Shown here: in pieces, positions 44,930 through 53,447 of the stretch
How positions within the stretch are numbered: position 1 is the stretch's first letter
Layout of the letters: every line of letters starts with the position of its first letter
Origin: Hellea sp.
Lineage (GTDB): Bacteria; Pseudomonadota; Alphaproteobacteria; Caulobacterales; Maricaulaceae
Assembly (NCBI GenBank): GCA_020627655.1
Contig: JAHDGM010000013.1
Span: forward strand, 1-60,023
Length of the DNA: 60,023 bases
Reading direction: 5' to 3'
Program-made: the position numbers and the translations under genes
The notes under the pieces: generated by a model
Told to the model about the DNA's origin: nothing
Database searches by the model: none
Seen by the model: only the letters and a program-made list of their open reading frames with translations

Positions 44930-45961
44930 ATGAGCGAAAAACCAACAGACTATAACGGGCCCGAACGAGTCTTTTCCGGCGTTCAGCCTTCAGGGTCTTT
45001 GCATCTGGGAAATTATCTTGGCGCGCTGAAGAAGTTTGTTCGGCTGCAGCACGAACATGACTGCGTGTTTTGTATTGTTGATTTGCATGCCGTTACAGTC
45101 TGGCAAGACCCGAAAGCCCTCGCAGATCAAACGCGCCACATTGCGGCAGCGTTCTTAGCCTGCGGCGTAGATCCCAAAAAAGCGATAATTTATCCGCAGT
45201 CACGCGTAAGAGCGCATACTGAACTAGCTTGGTATTTCAATTGCGTGGCCCGTATAGGATGGCTCAATCGCATGACCCAGTTCAAAGACAAGGCTGGTAA
45301 GAACAGTGAAAAAATGTCGGTCGGTCTTTATGATTATCCCGTCTTGCAGGCTGCCGATATCCTAGCCTTTAAAGGCACGCATGTTCCGGTCGGTGAAGAT
45401 CAAAAGCAACATCTGGAACTGTCACGGGACATCGCTGCAAAGTTCAATAATGACTTTGATGTGCCCGGGTTTTTTCCCCTGCCCGAACCTCTCATACAAG
45501 GCCCAGGAGCCCGTATCATGTCATTGCGCGATGGCAGTAAGAAGATGTCAAAATCTGATCCATCTGATTTATCCCGTATCAACTTCACAGATGATGCCGA
45601 CTTGATTGCAAAGAAAATCCGAAAAGCCAAAACAGATGCTGGTGTCATACCGGAAACATCTGAGGAGCTGGAAGGCCGCCCTGAGCTTTCAAACCTTATC
45701 GGGATTTATGCAGCGCTTTCTGAACAGCCTGAAGATAAGGTATTAGCTGAATATGCAGGTCAAGGATTTGGCGTGTTCAAACCAGCCCTGGCTGAACTGG
45801 CTGTTGAAAAACTAAAACCAATCACTGAATTGATGAACCGCTATTTAGCGGCGCCCGATGAAATTGATACTATTTTGTCTTCAGGAGCCGATAGAGCTGA
45901 TAATATTGCAACCCCTATTGTTGCTGAAGTCCGCGACATCATGGGTTTCTGGAAGGTATAA
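44930..45961 (+). CDS. trpS: Tryptophan--tRNA ligase
   Basis: The 343-residue class I synthetase charges tRNA-Trp. It has the HIGH-type motif [12 protein letters not shown] near residue 22 and KMSKS near 205. [13 protein letters not shown] and [15 protein letters not shown] are typical of bacterial TrpRS. It follows murJ by 62 bases and the copper chaperone gene begins two bases after its stop codon, so it probably belongs to the same operon. Confidence 0.97.
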   Translation: MSEKPTDYNGPERVFSGVQPSGSLHLGNYLGALKKFVRLQHEHDCVFCIVDLHAVTVWQDPKALADQTRHIAAAFLACGVDPKKAIIYPQSRVRAHTELAWYFNCVARIGWLNRMTQFKDKAGKNSEKMSVGLYDYPVLQAADILAFKGTHVPVGEDQKQHLELSRDIAAKFNNDFDVPGFFPLPEPLIQGPGARIMSLRDGSKKMSKSDPSDLSRINFTDDADLIAKKIRKAKTDAGVIPETSEELEGRPELSNLIGIYAALSEQPEDKVLAEYAGQGFGVFKPALAELAVEKLKPITELMNRYLAAPDEIDTILSSGADRADNIATPIVAEVRDIMGFWKV

Positions 45962-45963
45962 TC

Positions 45964-46419
45964 ATGAAATTTGGAACTATCATTACAGCAGGCGCAATGC
46001 TGTGCCTTATGGCGTGTACGCCCGGATCAAATTCCGATGGCATTGTTATTTCAAATGCCCGCATTAAGACACCACTGACTGGAAAAACGACGACCGCTGG
46101 TTTTTTCGAAATAACTAATCATGGGACAGTACAAGACGCGTTGATAGGCGCGGAAAGCCCCATCGCCGAGACAGTAGAAATCCATCTTACGGAAATGGAA
46201 AACGGCGTTATGAAAATGCGGCGTCAGGAATCTGTCATACTCAAACCCGGCCAAAGCTTAAGCTTTAAACCGGGGAGCTATCATCTGATGTTTTTTGGAA
46301 CCACACTTAAGCCTGAACAACATGATACGGCGCTGACCCTAAAATTCCAGAATGCCCCGGATGTTACAATCATTGCTGAGATCACTGACGGGATGGGCGG
46401 GGCTCATCAAGGTCACTAA
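45964..46419 (+). CDS. PCu(A)C-type periplasmic copper chaperone lipoprotein
   Basis: The 151-residue exported protein has a short signal with a lipobox-like LMAC near residue 18. The PCu(A)C domain is recognisable by VISNARIKTPL, GFFEITNHG, the metal ligands in VEIHLTEMENGVMKMR and the GSYHLMFFG motif, and it ends in a His/Met-bearing tail (DGMGGAHQGH). Members deliver Cu(I) to the CuA site of cytochrome oxidase. Its last 38 bases overlap the 3' end of an M48 gene on the other strand. Confidence 0.87.
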   Translation: MKFGTIITAGAMLCLMACTPGSNSDGIVISNARIKTPLTGKTTTAGFFEITNHGTVQDALIGAESPIAETVEIHLTEMENGVMKMRRQESVILKPGQSLSFKPGSYHLMFFGTTLKPEQHDTALTLKFQNAPDVTIIAEITDGMGGAHQGH

Positions 46420-47347
46420 TATCCAGAAGCGCTGCCCTTAAAACGGCAAAGCGCTCTTCTGGAGATGGATGAGTATCCACGGTTTGATCAATAACGTGAT
46501 TATAGGGGTTGCTCTGCCACACATCCAATACGAGCTCGGGATCAAACCCTGCCATTGCCGCATAAAACATGCTTAGTCTATCCGCTTCCAGCTCCAATAC
46601 TTTATCAGGTTCCAGAAAAACATGCCCCATAGCCGCATGCGCTAATTCATGAGCGATGATTTGGGCGAGCCCCGCATCATCTTCTACGCGGCGGACAAGT
46701 TCAGAGCTAATCCAGATTTCTTCGCCATCCGTATAAGCATTCACATCCTCATCAAAAAAGACATGAACAGGATAGCCGCACACTGTTTCAGGAACCACGT
46801 TAGCCGAGGTCACTTCGCCCGCTCTTTCAATAGTCATTTTTAAAGATGGCTGATTATGAGATTTAGCCCGCACGGCTTCGTAAAATAATTTTGCGCTGGG
46901 ACCATCAACCATTTCAATATCGTCTATAGCGATTATTTGATCACCGGAACGTAGTCCGGCCCGCTCAGCCGGTGAGCCAGCCGCGACCAACCGAACGGAC
47001 GGAGCATCCATGACACCCAGTAACGCCCCTGCATAGGGCTGCAAATCTTCGGGATATTCCGAAACTGTGTGAACCTGCAGGCCGATACTACGCTGAGTTT
47101 GCGGGCATTGATCATAATTTGCGCTTAGTAACCTATAGGCAACATTTTCCACGCGCTGATTGAGCGCTTGATATTCAGACAATAGGGCCTGAAATTCACC
47201 TTGTGTCTCAACAACTGCGCCTGTCTGGCCTGATTGCTTTGGCGTGGTTGGCAAAACAGGACTGTCTTCAAAATCATCCGCCTCACTGCTGTTACAGGCC
47301 GTAAGGGCGAAACACAGCACAGCTATGATGAAAGATTTTATATTCAT
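46382..47347 (-). CDS. M48-family metalloprotease lipoprotein with PDZ domain (copy 1)
   Basis: The 321-residue exported protein has lipobox L-T-A-C at residues 15-18, a PDZ-like domain (about 90-165, AAGSPAERAGLRSGDQIIAID) and an M48 peptidase core. His233-Glu234-x2-His237 in AHELAHAAMGH is the zinc site, with the third ligand Glu in LELEADRLSMFYAA. It is homologous to the gene just upstream on the same strand; the two overlap as ATGA and are probably co-translated. Likely a periplasmic peptidase, target unknown. Confidence 0.85.
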   Translation of the reverse strand: MNIKSFIIAVLCFALTACNSSEADDFEDSPVLPTTPKQSGQTGAVVETQGEFQALLSEYQALNQRVENVAYRLLSANYDQCPQTQRSIGLQVHTVSEYPEDLQPYAGALLGVMDAPSVRLVAAGSPAERAGLRSGDQIIAIDDIEMVDGPSAKLFYEAVRAKSHNQPSLKMTIERAGEVTSANVVPETVCGYPVHVFFDEDVNAYTDGEEIWISSELVRRVEDDAGLAQIIAHELAHAAMGHVFLEPDKVLELEADRLSMFYAAMAGFDPELVLDVWQSNPYNHVIDQTVDTHPSPEERFAVLRAALLDISDLDEPRPSRQ

Positions 47348-48300
47348 CTCCCTGACCTTCTGAGTTCAGGGCGCATAGGTACATTTGCGGCTCGTTTCTG
47401 CTCTATTTCTTCACGTGTCGCTTTTATTTGAACTGTCCGAGTTGGATAAGCTGGATGGGTTTTTGCACGCCCTATGGGCCGAGCTGACAGTTTGGCGAGG
47501 CGTCGCCACATATCCTCAACATTATCCGAATTATAGCCGGCCCGCTCCATATAATATATTCCGACATAATCAGCTTCAGCTTCAAATGGCCTCGTATATC
47601 GCGTTCCCCCTAAGGACAGAACATAATTAGTGATAGATTTTCGAATATGGCTTTGCGTATTGTGAGCCAGTTCATGGCCTATAATATAGGCCAACTCATC
47701 ATCAGATTTCACAAATTCCATCATACCCGCAGTCATGACTATAGATTTGCCGGTTGCATAAGCATTAATGGCAGAAGTCATTTTTAGCTGCAAAGCATAA
47801 CCACAAACCTCCTCACCTTTGAGGGTTTTCTCAAATGAGTCTTCACCTCGCATAACACGAATATTACCCCCAGACTGCATGACCGCTTCCAAGGGTTTTC
47901 CAGCGCCTAGAGGCTTGCCTTCCTCGGTTTGCAGCATATCGCTAGCCCGAATGCCCGCTTTTTGCCCTGCCGAGCCCGGACGCACATAAATCACCTTAGG
48001 ATCATTTGAAACACCCAGTTCCCGCCTGGCTGCCGCTCGCAATTCTTTTGCGTAATTTGTCGCCGTAGCCGTGACCAGACCGCTATCAAGTTGGGTTTTT
48101 GGACACAGCTCAGCATTCGCTCGCAAAATCGGGTAAGCGACGCGGTGTAACCGATCTCGGTATTCCGACATGCTCTTAAAAACTGCCTTCTCTTGAGCTT
48201 GTTTTTCAGCCTTTACTTTAGCCGCTGGCAGTTCAGGCAGGCGCGTGTTCAAACTGGTGCAAGCTGACAAAGACAACGGCAAAAGAAAGAAAAATCTCAT
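47344..48300 (-). CDS. M48-family metalloprotease lipoprotein with PDZ domain (copy 2)
   Basis: The 318-residue exported protein has lipobox L-S-A-C at residues 11-14 counted from the ATG at 48300, preferred over 48318 because it gives a compact signal peptide. A PDZ-like segment (PGSAGQKAGIRASDMLQTEEG) precedes the M48 site GHELAHNTQSH (His209, His213) and the third ligand in FEAEADYVGIYYMERAG. Both copies share a region with an NAxLCPKTQ-like segment and a conserved VCGY segment before the protease. Tandem duplication followed by divergence is the simplest history. Confidence 0.85.
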   Translation of the reverse strand: MRFFFLLPLSLSACTSLNTRLPELPAAKVKAEKQAQEKAVFKSMSEYRDRLHRVAYPILRANAELCPKTQLDSGLVTATATNYAKELRAAARRELGVSNDPKVIYVRPGSAGQKAGIRASDMLQTEEGKPLGAGKPLEAVMQSGGNIRVMRGEDSFEKTLKGEEVCGYALQLKMTSAINAYATGKSIVMTAGMMEFVKSDDELAYIIGHELAHNTQSHIRKSITNYVLSLGGTRYTRPFEAEADYVGIYYMERAGYNSDNVEDMWRRLAKLSARPIGRAKTHPAYPTRTVQIKATREEIEQKRAANVPMRPELRRSGR

Positions 48301-48413
48301 GGCTCTATGATGAGCCATGCATGAAAATGGTCAAGATGTGATGTGAAAATATAACAGACCTATTGCAGTTAACGCCTAAAATCGCCATGTAGGGCGTCAA
48401 CACGGAGACTAAC

Positions 48414-48989
48414 ATGTTTATCCAAACTGAAGACACGCCAAATCCGGCAACTTTGAAATTCCTGCCCGGGCGGGACGTAGCCGGCCAAGATCGTCCACCT
48501 CAGGAATTTAAACGAGGGGCCGATGTCAGCCACGCCCCGCTTGCGGAAATGTTATTCATGATACCCGATGTTGACCGGGTTTTCTTTGGTTCTGATTATG
48601 TATCTGTAACCAAAAGCGATAGCTCTGAATGGAAACATATGAAGCCCGCTGTTCTTGGCGCAATCATGGATTTTTTTGTCGCTGGCGGCGTACCGCTCAC
48701 TGATCAGATTGCCAAAGAGCTTGCCAGTGAGCATGTTTATGAGGGCGAGACTTTAGAAATCGTCGAACAAATCAAAGAATTGATCGAGCTTCGCGTGCGG
48801 CCCGCTGTCGCCCAGGATGGCGGTGACATCGTTTTTAAACATTTTGACGTCGATGATGGCACTGTATTTCTTGAAATGCGCGGGGCCTGCGCCGGCTGTC
48901 CGTCGTCAACCATGACTTTGAAGTCAGGCATTGAAAATCTGCTCAAACACTATGTTCCTGAAGTTACCCGGGTCGAGCAAGCCGCTTGA
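48414..48989 (+). CDS. NifU-family Fe-S scaffold protein
   Basis: The 191-residue protein has an N-terminal Nfu_N domain (QTEDTPNPATLKFLPG) and a C-terminal NifU-like domain with the cluster-binding Cys-x2-Cys in ACAGCPSSTMTLKSGIE. Such Nfu proteins carry [4Fe-4S] clusters to client enzymes such as aconitase. It starts the coupled run nfu-tsaB-rimI; its stop codon overlaps the TTG start of tsaB. Confidence 0.93.
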   Translation: MFIQTEDTPNPATLKFLPGRDVAGQDRPPQEFKRGADVSHAPLAEMLFMIPDVDRVFFGSDYVSVTKSDSSEWKHMKPAVLGAIMDFFVAGGVPLTDQIAKELASEHVYEGETLEIVEQIKELIELRVRPAVAQDGGDIVFKHFDVDDGTVFLEMRGACAGCPSSTMTLKSGIENLLKHYVPEVTRVEQAA

Positions 48990-49618
48990 TTACATTAGGA
49001 CTGGATACAAGCGGAGCTTGGTGCAGCGCAGCCATCGTCGATGAGGCCCGCCTTATAGCCTCCTGCACAGAGAAAATCGGTCGCGGGCATGCAGAACGCC
49101 TTGCACCTATGGTCAATGACCTTTTAAGCCTCGAAAACATCAAGGCTCAAGAAATTCAGCGCGTAGCCGTTTGTACAGGTCCCGGTAGTTTCACAGGGTT
49201 GCGCGTAGCACTAGCATTTGCCCGCGGATTTGCTCTACCCCGTAAAATCCCTGTAATTGGCCTTTCAGCGCTGGAAGTTCTTGCGGCACAAATTGATCCG
49301 CATCAGGATAAACGTGTTGTAAGCGTAATGGATGTTCGGCGAGGGCAATTATGCTGGGCTGCCTATGACGGCCGTGCTGAGATTCAAACTCCGGTCACAA
49401 TGACAATCCCTGACGCAAAAACGAATATTAAGAAGCTCGGATATGACCGGCTCGTTGGAGATGGCGCGACATATTTTGATCAGGAAAATTCCATTTCACA
49501 TATCTCGCCGAGCGCCCTGGCCTGGATATCTATGGATCACAATCCGCAATCCCGTCCGGCTAACCCTCTATATTCACGCCCCCCAGATGCGAAACTTCCT
49601 GGCGGCATTAGTCTGTGA
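48986..49618 (+). CDS. tsaB: tRNA t6A37 biosynthesis protein TsaB
   Basis: TsaB pairs with TsaD and TsaE to make t6A at position 37 of ANN-decoding tRNAs; mtaB elsewhere in the window acts on that product. The 210-residue protein has the ASKHA-type start LGLDTSGAWCSAAI, GRGHAERLAPMV and the VCTGPGSFTGLRVALAFARG signature. The start codon is TTG at 48986, overlapping the nfu stop (TTGA). Confidence 0.95.
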   Translation: MITLGLDTSGAWCSAAIVDEARLIASCTEKIGRGHAERLAPMVNDLLSLENIKAQEIQRVAVCTGPGSFTGLRVALAFARGFALPRKIPVIGLSALEVLAAQIDPHQDKRVVSVMDVRRGQLCWAAYDGRAEIQTPVTMTIPDAKTNIKKLGYDRLVGDGATYFDQENSISHISPSALAWISMDHNPQSRPANPLYSRPPDAKLPGGISL

Positions 49619-50046
49619 TCCGAACACTTACCGCCTCTGACGCTAATTCTATGGCTTCCATTCATGGCTTAGCCTTTGACCACGCTTGGTCGGCGGCAGA
49701 AATGAGAACGCATGCGGAAAAAGATATATGCCTGGGCTATGCAGATCCGCTTCAGGGTTTTATCATTATTCAGCCAGCGGCAGACCAGGCGGAAGTTCTA
49801 ACGCTTGTAACTGAAAAAGCCTATCGCCGCACTGGAATCGCTCATAAATTATTGCACGCTGGATGCGTGACTGCCGCCAAACAAGGCGTTGAAATTTTGT
49901 TCCTGGAAGTTGCAGAAGACAATATTCACGCATTATCCCTTTATGAAAAATCAGGGTTTGAAAAATTTGGACGACGTCCCGCTTATTATCGTCGCGAGAA
50001 CGGCCGGGTTGCCGCCATCACGCTTCGCAAAAGGCTAGACGCCTAA
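49615..50046 (+). CDS. rimI: Ribosomal protein-alanine N-acetyltransferase-like GNAT enzyme
   Basis: The 143-residue GNAT acetyltransferase has the acetyl-CoA loop in AYRRTGIAHKLLHAG and the FLEVAEDNIHALSLYEKSGFEKFGRRPAYY ending typical of RimI, which acetylates the N terminus of ribosomal protein bS18. The start is GTG at 49615, overlapping the tsaB stop (GTGA). The tsaB-rimI pairing is widespread and supports the call. Confidence 0.9.
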   Translation: MIRTLTASDANSMASIHGLAFDHAWSAAEMRTHAEKDICLGYADPLQGFIIIQPAADQAEVLTLVTEKAYRRTGIAHKLLHAGCVTAAKQGVEILFLEVAEDNIHALSLYEKSGFEKFGRRPAYYRRENGRVAAITLRKRLDA

Positions 50047-50097
50047 GTAAGCGCGCTATAGAGTAGCCGCCGGAAAGAGAGGAATCAAAGACACGTC

Positions 50098-50505
50098 ATG
50101 ACCAGCTGGGTTGAAAAAAAATGCAGTGAACGCGGCCTGAGAATGACCGATCAAAGACGGGTTATCGCCAAAGTCTTATCAGATGCTGACGACCATCCAG
50201 ACGCAGAAGAACTCTATAAACGTGCTATCGCCGTAGACCCTAAGATTTCGCTCGCAACTGTTTACAGGACAGTGCGTCTGTTTTCCGATGCCAATATCAT
50301 AGAAACCCATGATTTTCGCGACGGTCGCGCCCGTTATGAAACCGCCGACGACGATCATCATGATCATTTGATTGATGTGGTCTCTGGAGAAGTTATTGAA
50401 TTTGTCGACCCTGAAATTGAAAAACTACAGGAAAGAATTGCTCAAAAACTAGGATATGAACTGGTTGACCACCGACTCGAGCTTTACGGACGTAAAATAA
50501 AATAA
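50098..50505 (+). CDS. fur: Fur-family metal-responsive repressor
   Basis: The 135-residue protein has the winged-helix domain (SLATVYRTVRLFSDANII) and the metal-sensing C-terminal domain (DDDHHDHLIDVVSGEVIEF, with His and Glu ligands). The CxxC zinc motifs of gamma-proteobacterial Fur are absent, as in alphaproteobacterial Fur/Mur proteins, so the sensed metal may be iron or manganese. It lacks the extended HHH heme motif of Irr. It precedes fabI by nine bases. Confidence 0.88.
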   Translation: MTSWVEKKCSERGLRMTDQRRVIAKVLSDADDHPDAEELYKRAIAVDPKISLATVYRTVRLFSDANIIETHDFRDGRARYETADDDHHDHLIDVVSGEVIEFVDPEIEKLQERIAQKLGYELVDHRLELYGRKIK

Positions 50506-50514
50506 GGATACATC

Positions 50515-51342
50515 ATGGCTGAACAGAACTTCCCCACTGGAGATCTGATGAAAGGCAAACGCGGCCTTATCATGGGCGTTGCCAATAAGAATTCCATCGC
50601 CTGGGCCATTGCCAGACAATTGGCGGCTCAGGGTGCTGAAATCGCCTTCACCTATCAAGGCGAAGCTCTCTTGCGCCGCGTAAAGCCGCTGGCTGAAAGT
50701 ATTGGCTCTGACATATTGGTCGAATGTGATGTCACAGATGACGCCACAATGGACAATACTTTTGCAACCTTAAAAGACAAATGGGGAAAGATAGATTTTC
50801 TTGTGCACGCTATCGCTTTTGCCGGTAAAGACCAGCTTGCGGGTTCATTTGTGGACAATACAACACGTGAAGGGTTTAAATCTGCGCTTGATATTTCAGC
50901 TTTCTCATTTGTTGATGCCGCGCGGCGCGCCAGTGAAATCATGAATGATGGCGGCGCCATGGTTACTTTGACCTATTTAGGATCTGAACGGGTTGTTCCC
51001 AATTACAATGTTATGGGCGTTGCTAAAGCAGCGCTTGAAGCCTGCACGCGCTATATCGCAGCTGATCTTGGTCCGCGCAGCATCCGTGTCAACGCGATCT
51101 CTGCAGGACCAATTAAAACCCTGGCAGCAGCCGGTATCGGATCAGGACGTCATATGTTCAAGTTTAACAAGGCCGCCAGCGCTATGCAGGACAATACAGA
51201 CCCTATGGGTGTCGCTGGCGCTGCGCTCTATCTATTATCTGACCTGGGGCTTTCTTGTACAGGTGAAACCCATCACGTTGACGGCGGGTTCCATGCAATC
51301 GGCATGCCGCAGGAAGGCCCATTACGCGAAGCTATGGAGTAA
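50515..51342 (+). CDS. fabI: Enoyl-ACP reductase (NADH)
   Basis: FabI performs the last step of each fatty acid elongation round and is the triclosan/isoniazid-class target. The 275-residue short-chain dehydrogenase has IMGVANKNSIAWAIA for cofactor binding and the FabI-type catalytic Tyr-x6-Lys in NYNVMGVAKAALE. AGPIKTLAAAGI and HHVDGGFHAIGMP follow. It is in the same operon as fur and ends ten bases from the convergent panE-like gene. Confidence 0.95.
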   Translation: MAEQNFPTGDLMKGKRGLIMGVANKNSIAWAIARQLAAQGAEIAFTYQGEALLRRVKPLAESIGSDILVECDVTDDATMDNTFATLKDKWGKIDFLVHAIAFAGKDQLAGSFVDNTTREGFKSALDISAFSFVDAARRASEIMNDGGAMVTLTYLGSERVVPNYNVMGVAKAALEACTRYIAADLGPRSIRVNAISAGPIKTLAAAGIGSGRHMFKFNKAASAMQDNTDPMGVAGAALYLLSDLGLSCTGETHHVDGGFHAIGMPQEGPLREAME

Positions 51343-51351
51343 TGGACGCTG

Positions 51352-52365
51352 TTAAATTGTAGTCAGCAGTCCCATAATATCTTTACCGCTCAAATAGGGC
51401 GACTTTCCGGCATCAAATGCTCTGATAACTTCACGTCGGATAAGATTATTCAGCATGGCTGACTGATGCACCCGTTCCGCCAGGCGGATAATTTCGCCTT
51501 GCAAATATTCAATCTCGGACGGTTTCCCCGCTTCCAAATCATCTAACATTGAGGAACGGGCCGACTTATCAATTTTCAAAACATTATTCATAACAGGTTT
51601 GAATAAAAAATTGGGCAGTCGTAAGATACTGATCGTTTTTGAAATCGAAGCCCGGCCAAATGTTTGGGGCTCAATACCTGCACCTCGGCAGACCTTTAAT
51701 CCTTCTTCCATCATAGCAGCCAAAAATTCACGGTAATCCCGTTGCGATAAGCCCTTATGTAAAGTGTCCCCTGAGAGCGCGGATAAAGCATTGTTCAAAT
51801 TGACGAGGAGTTTGCCCCACTGAACACTTGCTATGTCTTCGGTCGTCTTGACCCCCATGCCTGATTTACGAAAAGCCTTTATCAACTTTTTGAGCCTGAC
51901 ATCATCTGATGCTTCGATTATCAAATCACCTTCAGTACCCGAGTGAAATTGTCCAGCCCGTGACTGAGTTACGTTGAAAGGAACCACCCCGCCTAATACG
52001 CGCTGAGCGGAAGCCCTCTCTATTATGCCTTGATTATTGATCCCGTTTTGAAAGCTAATCACAAGCGTATTCGGAGCCGCATTGTGCATAATTAATTGCG
52101 CGGCTTCCACGCTGTCCTGCGCCTTAACGCAAACCAAAATTATATCAGCCTGGCTGAGACTTTTATAATCCAGAACATAGTCCAGTTCCCCAACGGGAAT
52201 GGTGATAGGTGGGCGCTTGTAATGGGTGAGCGCCATGCCCTTTAAATCTGTGCCCCATTTTACCCGGTTGCGTCCTATAAATGTTACGCGCTGCCCGGCA
52301 TTTTGCAAATGCCCGCCTAAATAACATCCGATCGAACCCGCACCCAGTACCGAAATTCGAAGCAT
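51352..52365 (-). CDS. panE: 2-dehydropantoate 2-reductase (ketopantoate reductase family)
   Basis: The 337-residue protein has the N-terminal NADPH fold VLGAGSIGCYLGGHL, a VCVKAQDSVEAA segment, the catalytic-type Lys in GKLLVNLNNALSAL and the ApbA C-terminal helical domain with EIEYLQGEI. PanE makes pantoate for coenzyme A synthesis, but related reductases act on other 2-oxo acids, so the assignment is by family. It is divergent from the thioesterase gene. Confidence 0.82.
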   Translation of the reverse strand: MLRISVLGAGSIGCYLGGHLQNAGQRVTFIGRNRVKWGTDLKGMALTHYKRPPITIPVGELDYVLDYKSLSQADIILVCVKAQDSVEAAQLIMHNAAPNTLVISFQNGINNQGIIERASAQRVLGGVVPFNVTQSRAGQFHSGTEGDLIIEASDDVRLKKLIKAFRKSGMGVKTTEDIASVQWGKLLVNLNNALSALSGDTLHKGLSQRDYREFLAAMMEEGLKVCRGAGIEPQTFGRASISKTISILRLPNFLFKPVMNNVLKIDKSARSSMLDDLEAGKPSEIEYLQGEIIRLAERVHQSAMLNNLIRREVIRAFDAGKSPYLSGKDIMGLLTTI

Positions 52366-52455
52366 GGCAAGCCCCCCTACAGCTTCATCAAACCTGTAAA
52401 CAAACTAACCCGGATAAACATGTTTTGTCCACTAGTACAATTTATAGTCAACATG

Positions 52456-52498
52456 CGTGATCTTGATCACATCCAGCCAGGATCGGAGCAGCTATATT
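52456..52498 (+). promoter_or_regulatory. CRP/FNR-type site with a class II spaced -10 element
   Basis: CGTGA-TCTTGA-TCACA (52456-52471) matches nine of ten bases of the CRP consensus TGTGA-N6-TCACA and contains a perfect GTGATC/GATCAC dyad. TATATT at 52493-52498 would start RNA near 52505, putting the dyad centre at about -41.5, the class II activator position. The site lies between the divergent panE-like and thioesterase genes. Which CRP-family protein would bind is unknown. Confidence 0.5.
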
Positions 52499-52519
52499 GT
52501 TGTTATTCCCCTTAACTTC

Positions 52520-52550
52520 AGGCGCAAGATTTTGCGTCTGTTTTTTTTTT
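52520..52550 (+). terminator. Strong intrinsic terminator or attenuator in the thioesterase leader
   Basis: AGGCGCAA-GATT-TTGCGTCT (eight pairs, one G-U) is followed by G and ten T residues. No plus-strand gene ends upstream, since panE runs the other way. It therefore either ends a small RNA or controls read-through into the thioesterase gene, whose start lies about 40-60 bases further. Confidence 0.8.
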
Positions 52551-52591
52551 GGCGCATATGCAAATTTATTCATAGCTCCAACTTTCTCCCC

Positions 52592-53419
52592 ATGATACCA
52601 GACCGTATGGCAGATAGAGATAGTATTCTTGGGTTTCACAGCATGGCATTAGCGCTATCACCTGCCAATAATGGGTACATTTCCAATATTCCTCCCTATT
52701 GGCGTCAAGGCCGCACGGCTTATGGCGGATTAACAGCAGGCCTATCACTGGCGGCCATTGAAAAAGACTTCCCTGATCTACCCTCACTTCGGTCAATCCA
52801 AATCACATTTGTTGGTCCGGTGGCTGAAAATGCCACTTTTAAAACCCGAAAACTCAGACAGGGCCGCAATGTTACCACTATTGAGGTTCAAACTCTAAGC
52901 GGTGATGATGTCAGCGCCATTGCCATATGTATGTTTGGCAAAGCCCGTAAATCTGACCTATCGGAAACAATAACGGCCCCTGCTGCACCAGCCCCTGATG
53001 ACTGCGAACCGTTTATTCCGCCTGAAATTGCGCCGACAGTGCCCGTATTTTTCCAGCGCTTTGAGACTAAATTAATCGAAGGTCATCGCCCACTAAGCGG
53101 TGCAGATAAAGCCTATATTCGGTGCTGGTCCCGCCACGTAGATGAAAACTCGCGTTCCGGCATGGCTGCATTTATAACTCTAGGGGATGTATTGCCGCCA
53201 GCAGCCTTGCCGACTTTTAAACGTATGGGCCCCATAAGCTCCATGAACTGGCAAATGAACATACTGGTTGATGATATCGACAGTGATGGCGGTTGGTATC
53301 AAGTGGAAACCCAACAATCAGCCGCTAAAGATGGTTATTCTTCTCAGCCAATGCGCTTCTGGAATAGAAAAGGCGACCTGATTGCCGAAGGGATGCAATC
53401 GGTCGCCATCTTTGTCTAA
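52592..53419 (+). CDS. Acyl-CoA thioesterase-family protein
   Basis: The product has about 275 residues and a double hotdog fold: WRQGRTAYGGLTAGLSLAAIE begins the first hotdog with its conserved GG, and SMNWQMNILVDD with GYSSQPMRFWNRKGDLIAEGMQSVAIF closes the second. Such enzymes hydrolyse acyl-CoA. The start is uncertain: ATG at 52592 or 52607 are the best candidates, both with weak ribosome sites, while the open frame back to 52457 runs through the terminator hairpin and the CRP-type site and is unlikely to be coding. Confidence 0.75.
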   Translation: MIPDRMADRDSILGFHSMALALSPANNGYISNIPPYWRQGRTAYGGLTAGLSLAAIEKDFPDLPSLRSIQITFVGPVAENATFKTRKLRQGRNVTTIEVQTLSGDDVSAIAICMFGKARKSDLSETITAPAAPAPDDCEPFIPPEIAPTVPVFFQRFETKLIEGHRPLSGADKAYIRCWSRHVDENSRSGMAAFITLGDVLPPAALPTFKRMGPISSMNWQMNILVDDIDSDGGWYQVETQQSAAKDGYSSQPMRFWNRKGDLIAEGMQSVAIFV

Positions 53420-53447
53420 ACTGGCCGGTTAGGACCAGCTTGGAAAA

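Noticed and set aside
52471-52519. 4.5S/SRP-like RNA suggested by CCAG...GGATCGGAGCAGC
   Set aside because: The core tetraloop, symmetric loop and pairing arm of SRP RNA are absent.
52457-52591. 45-codon N-terminal extension of the thioesterase
   Set aside because: It would translate through the CRP-type site and a strong terminator hairpin, and it does not resemble the family.
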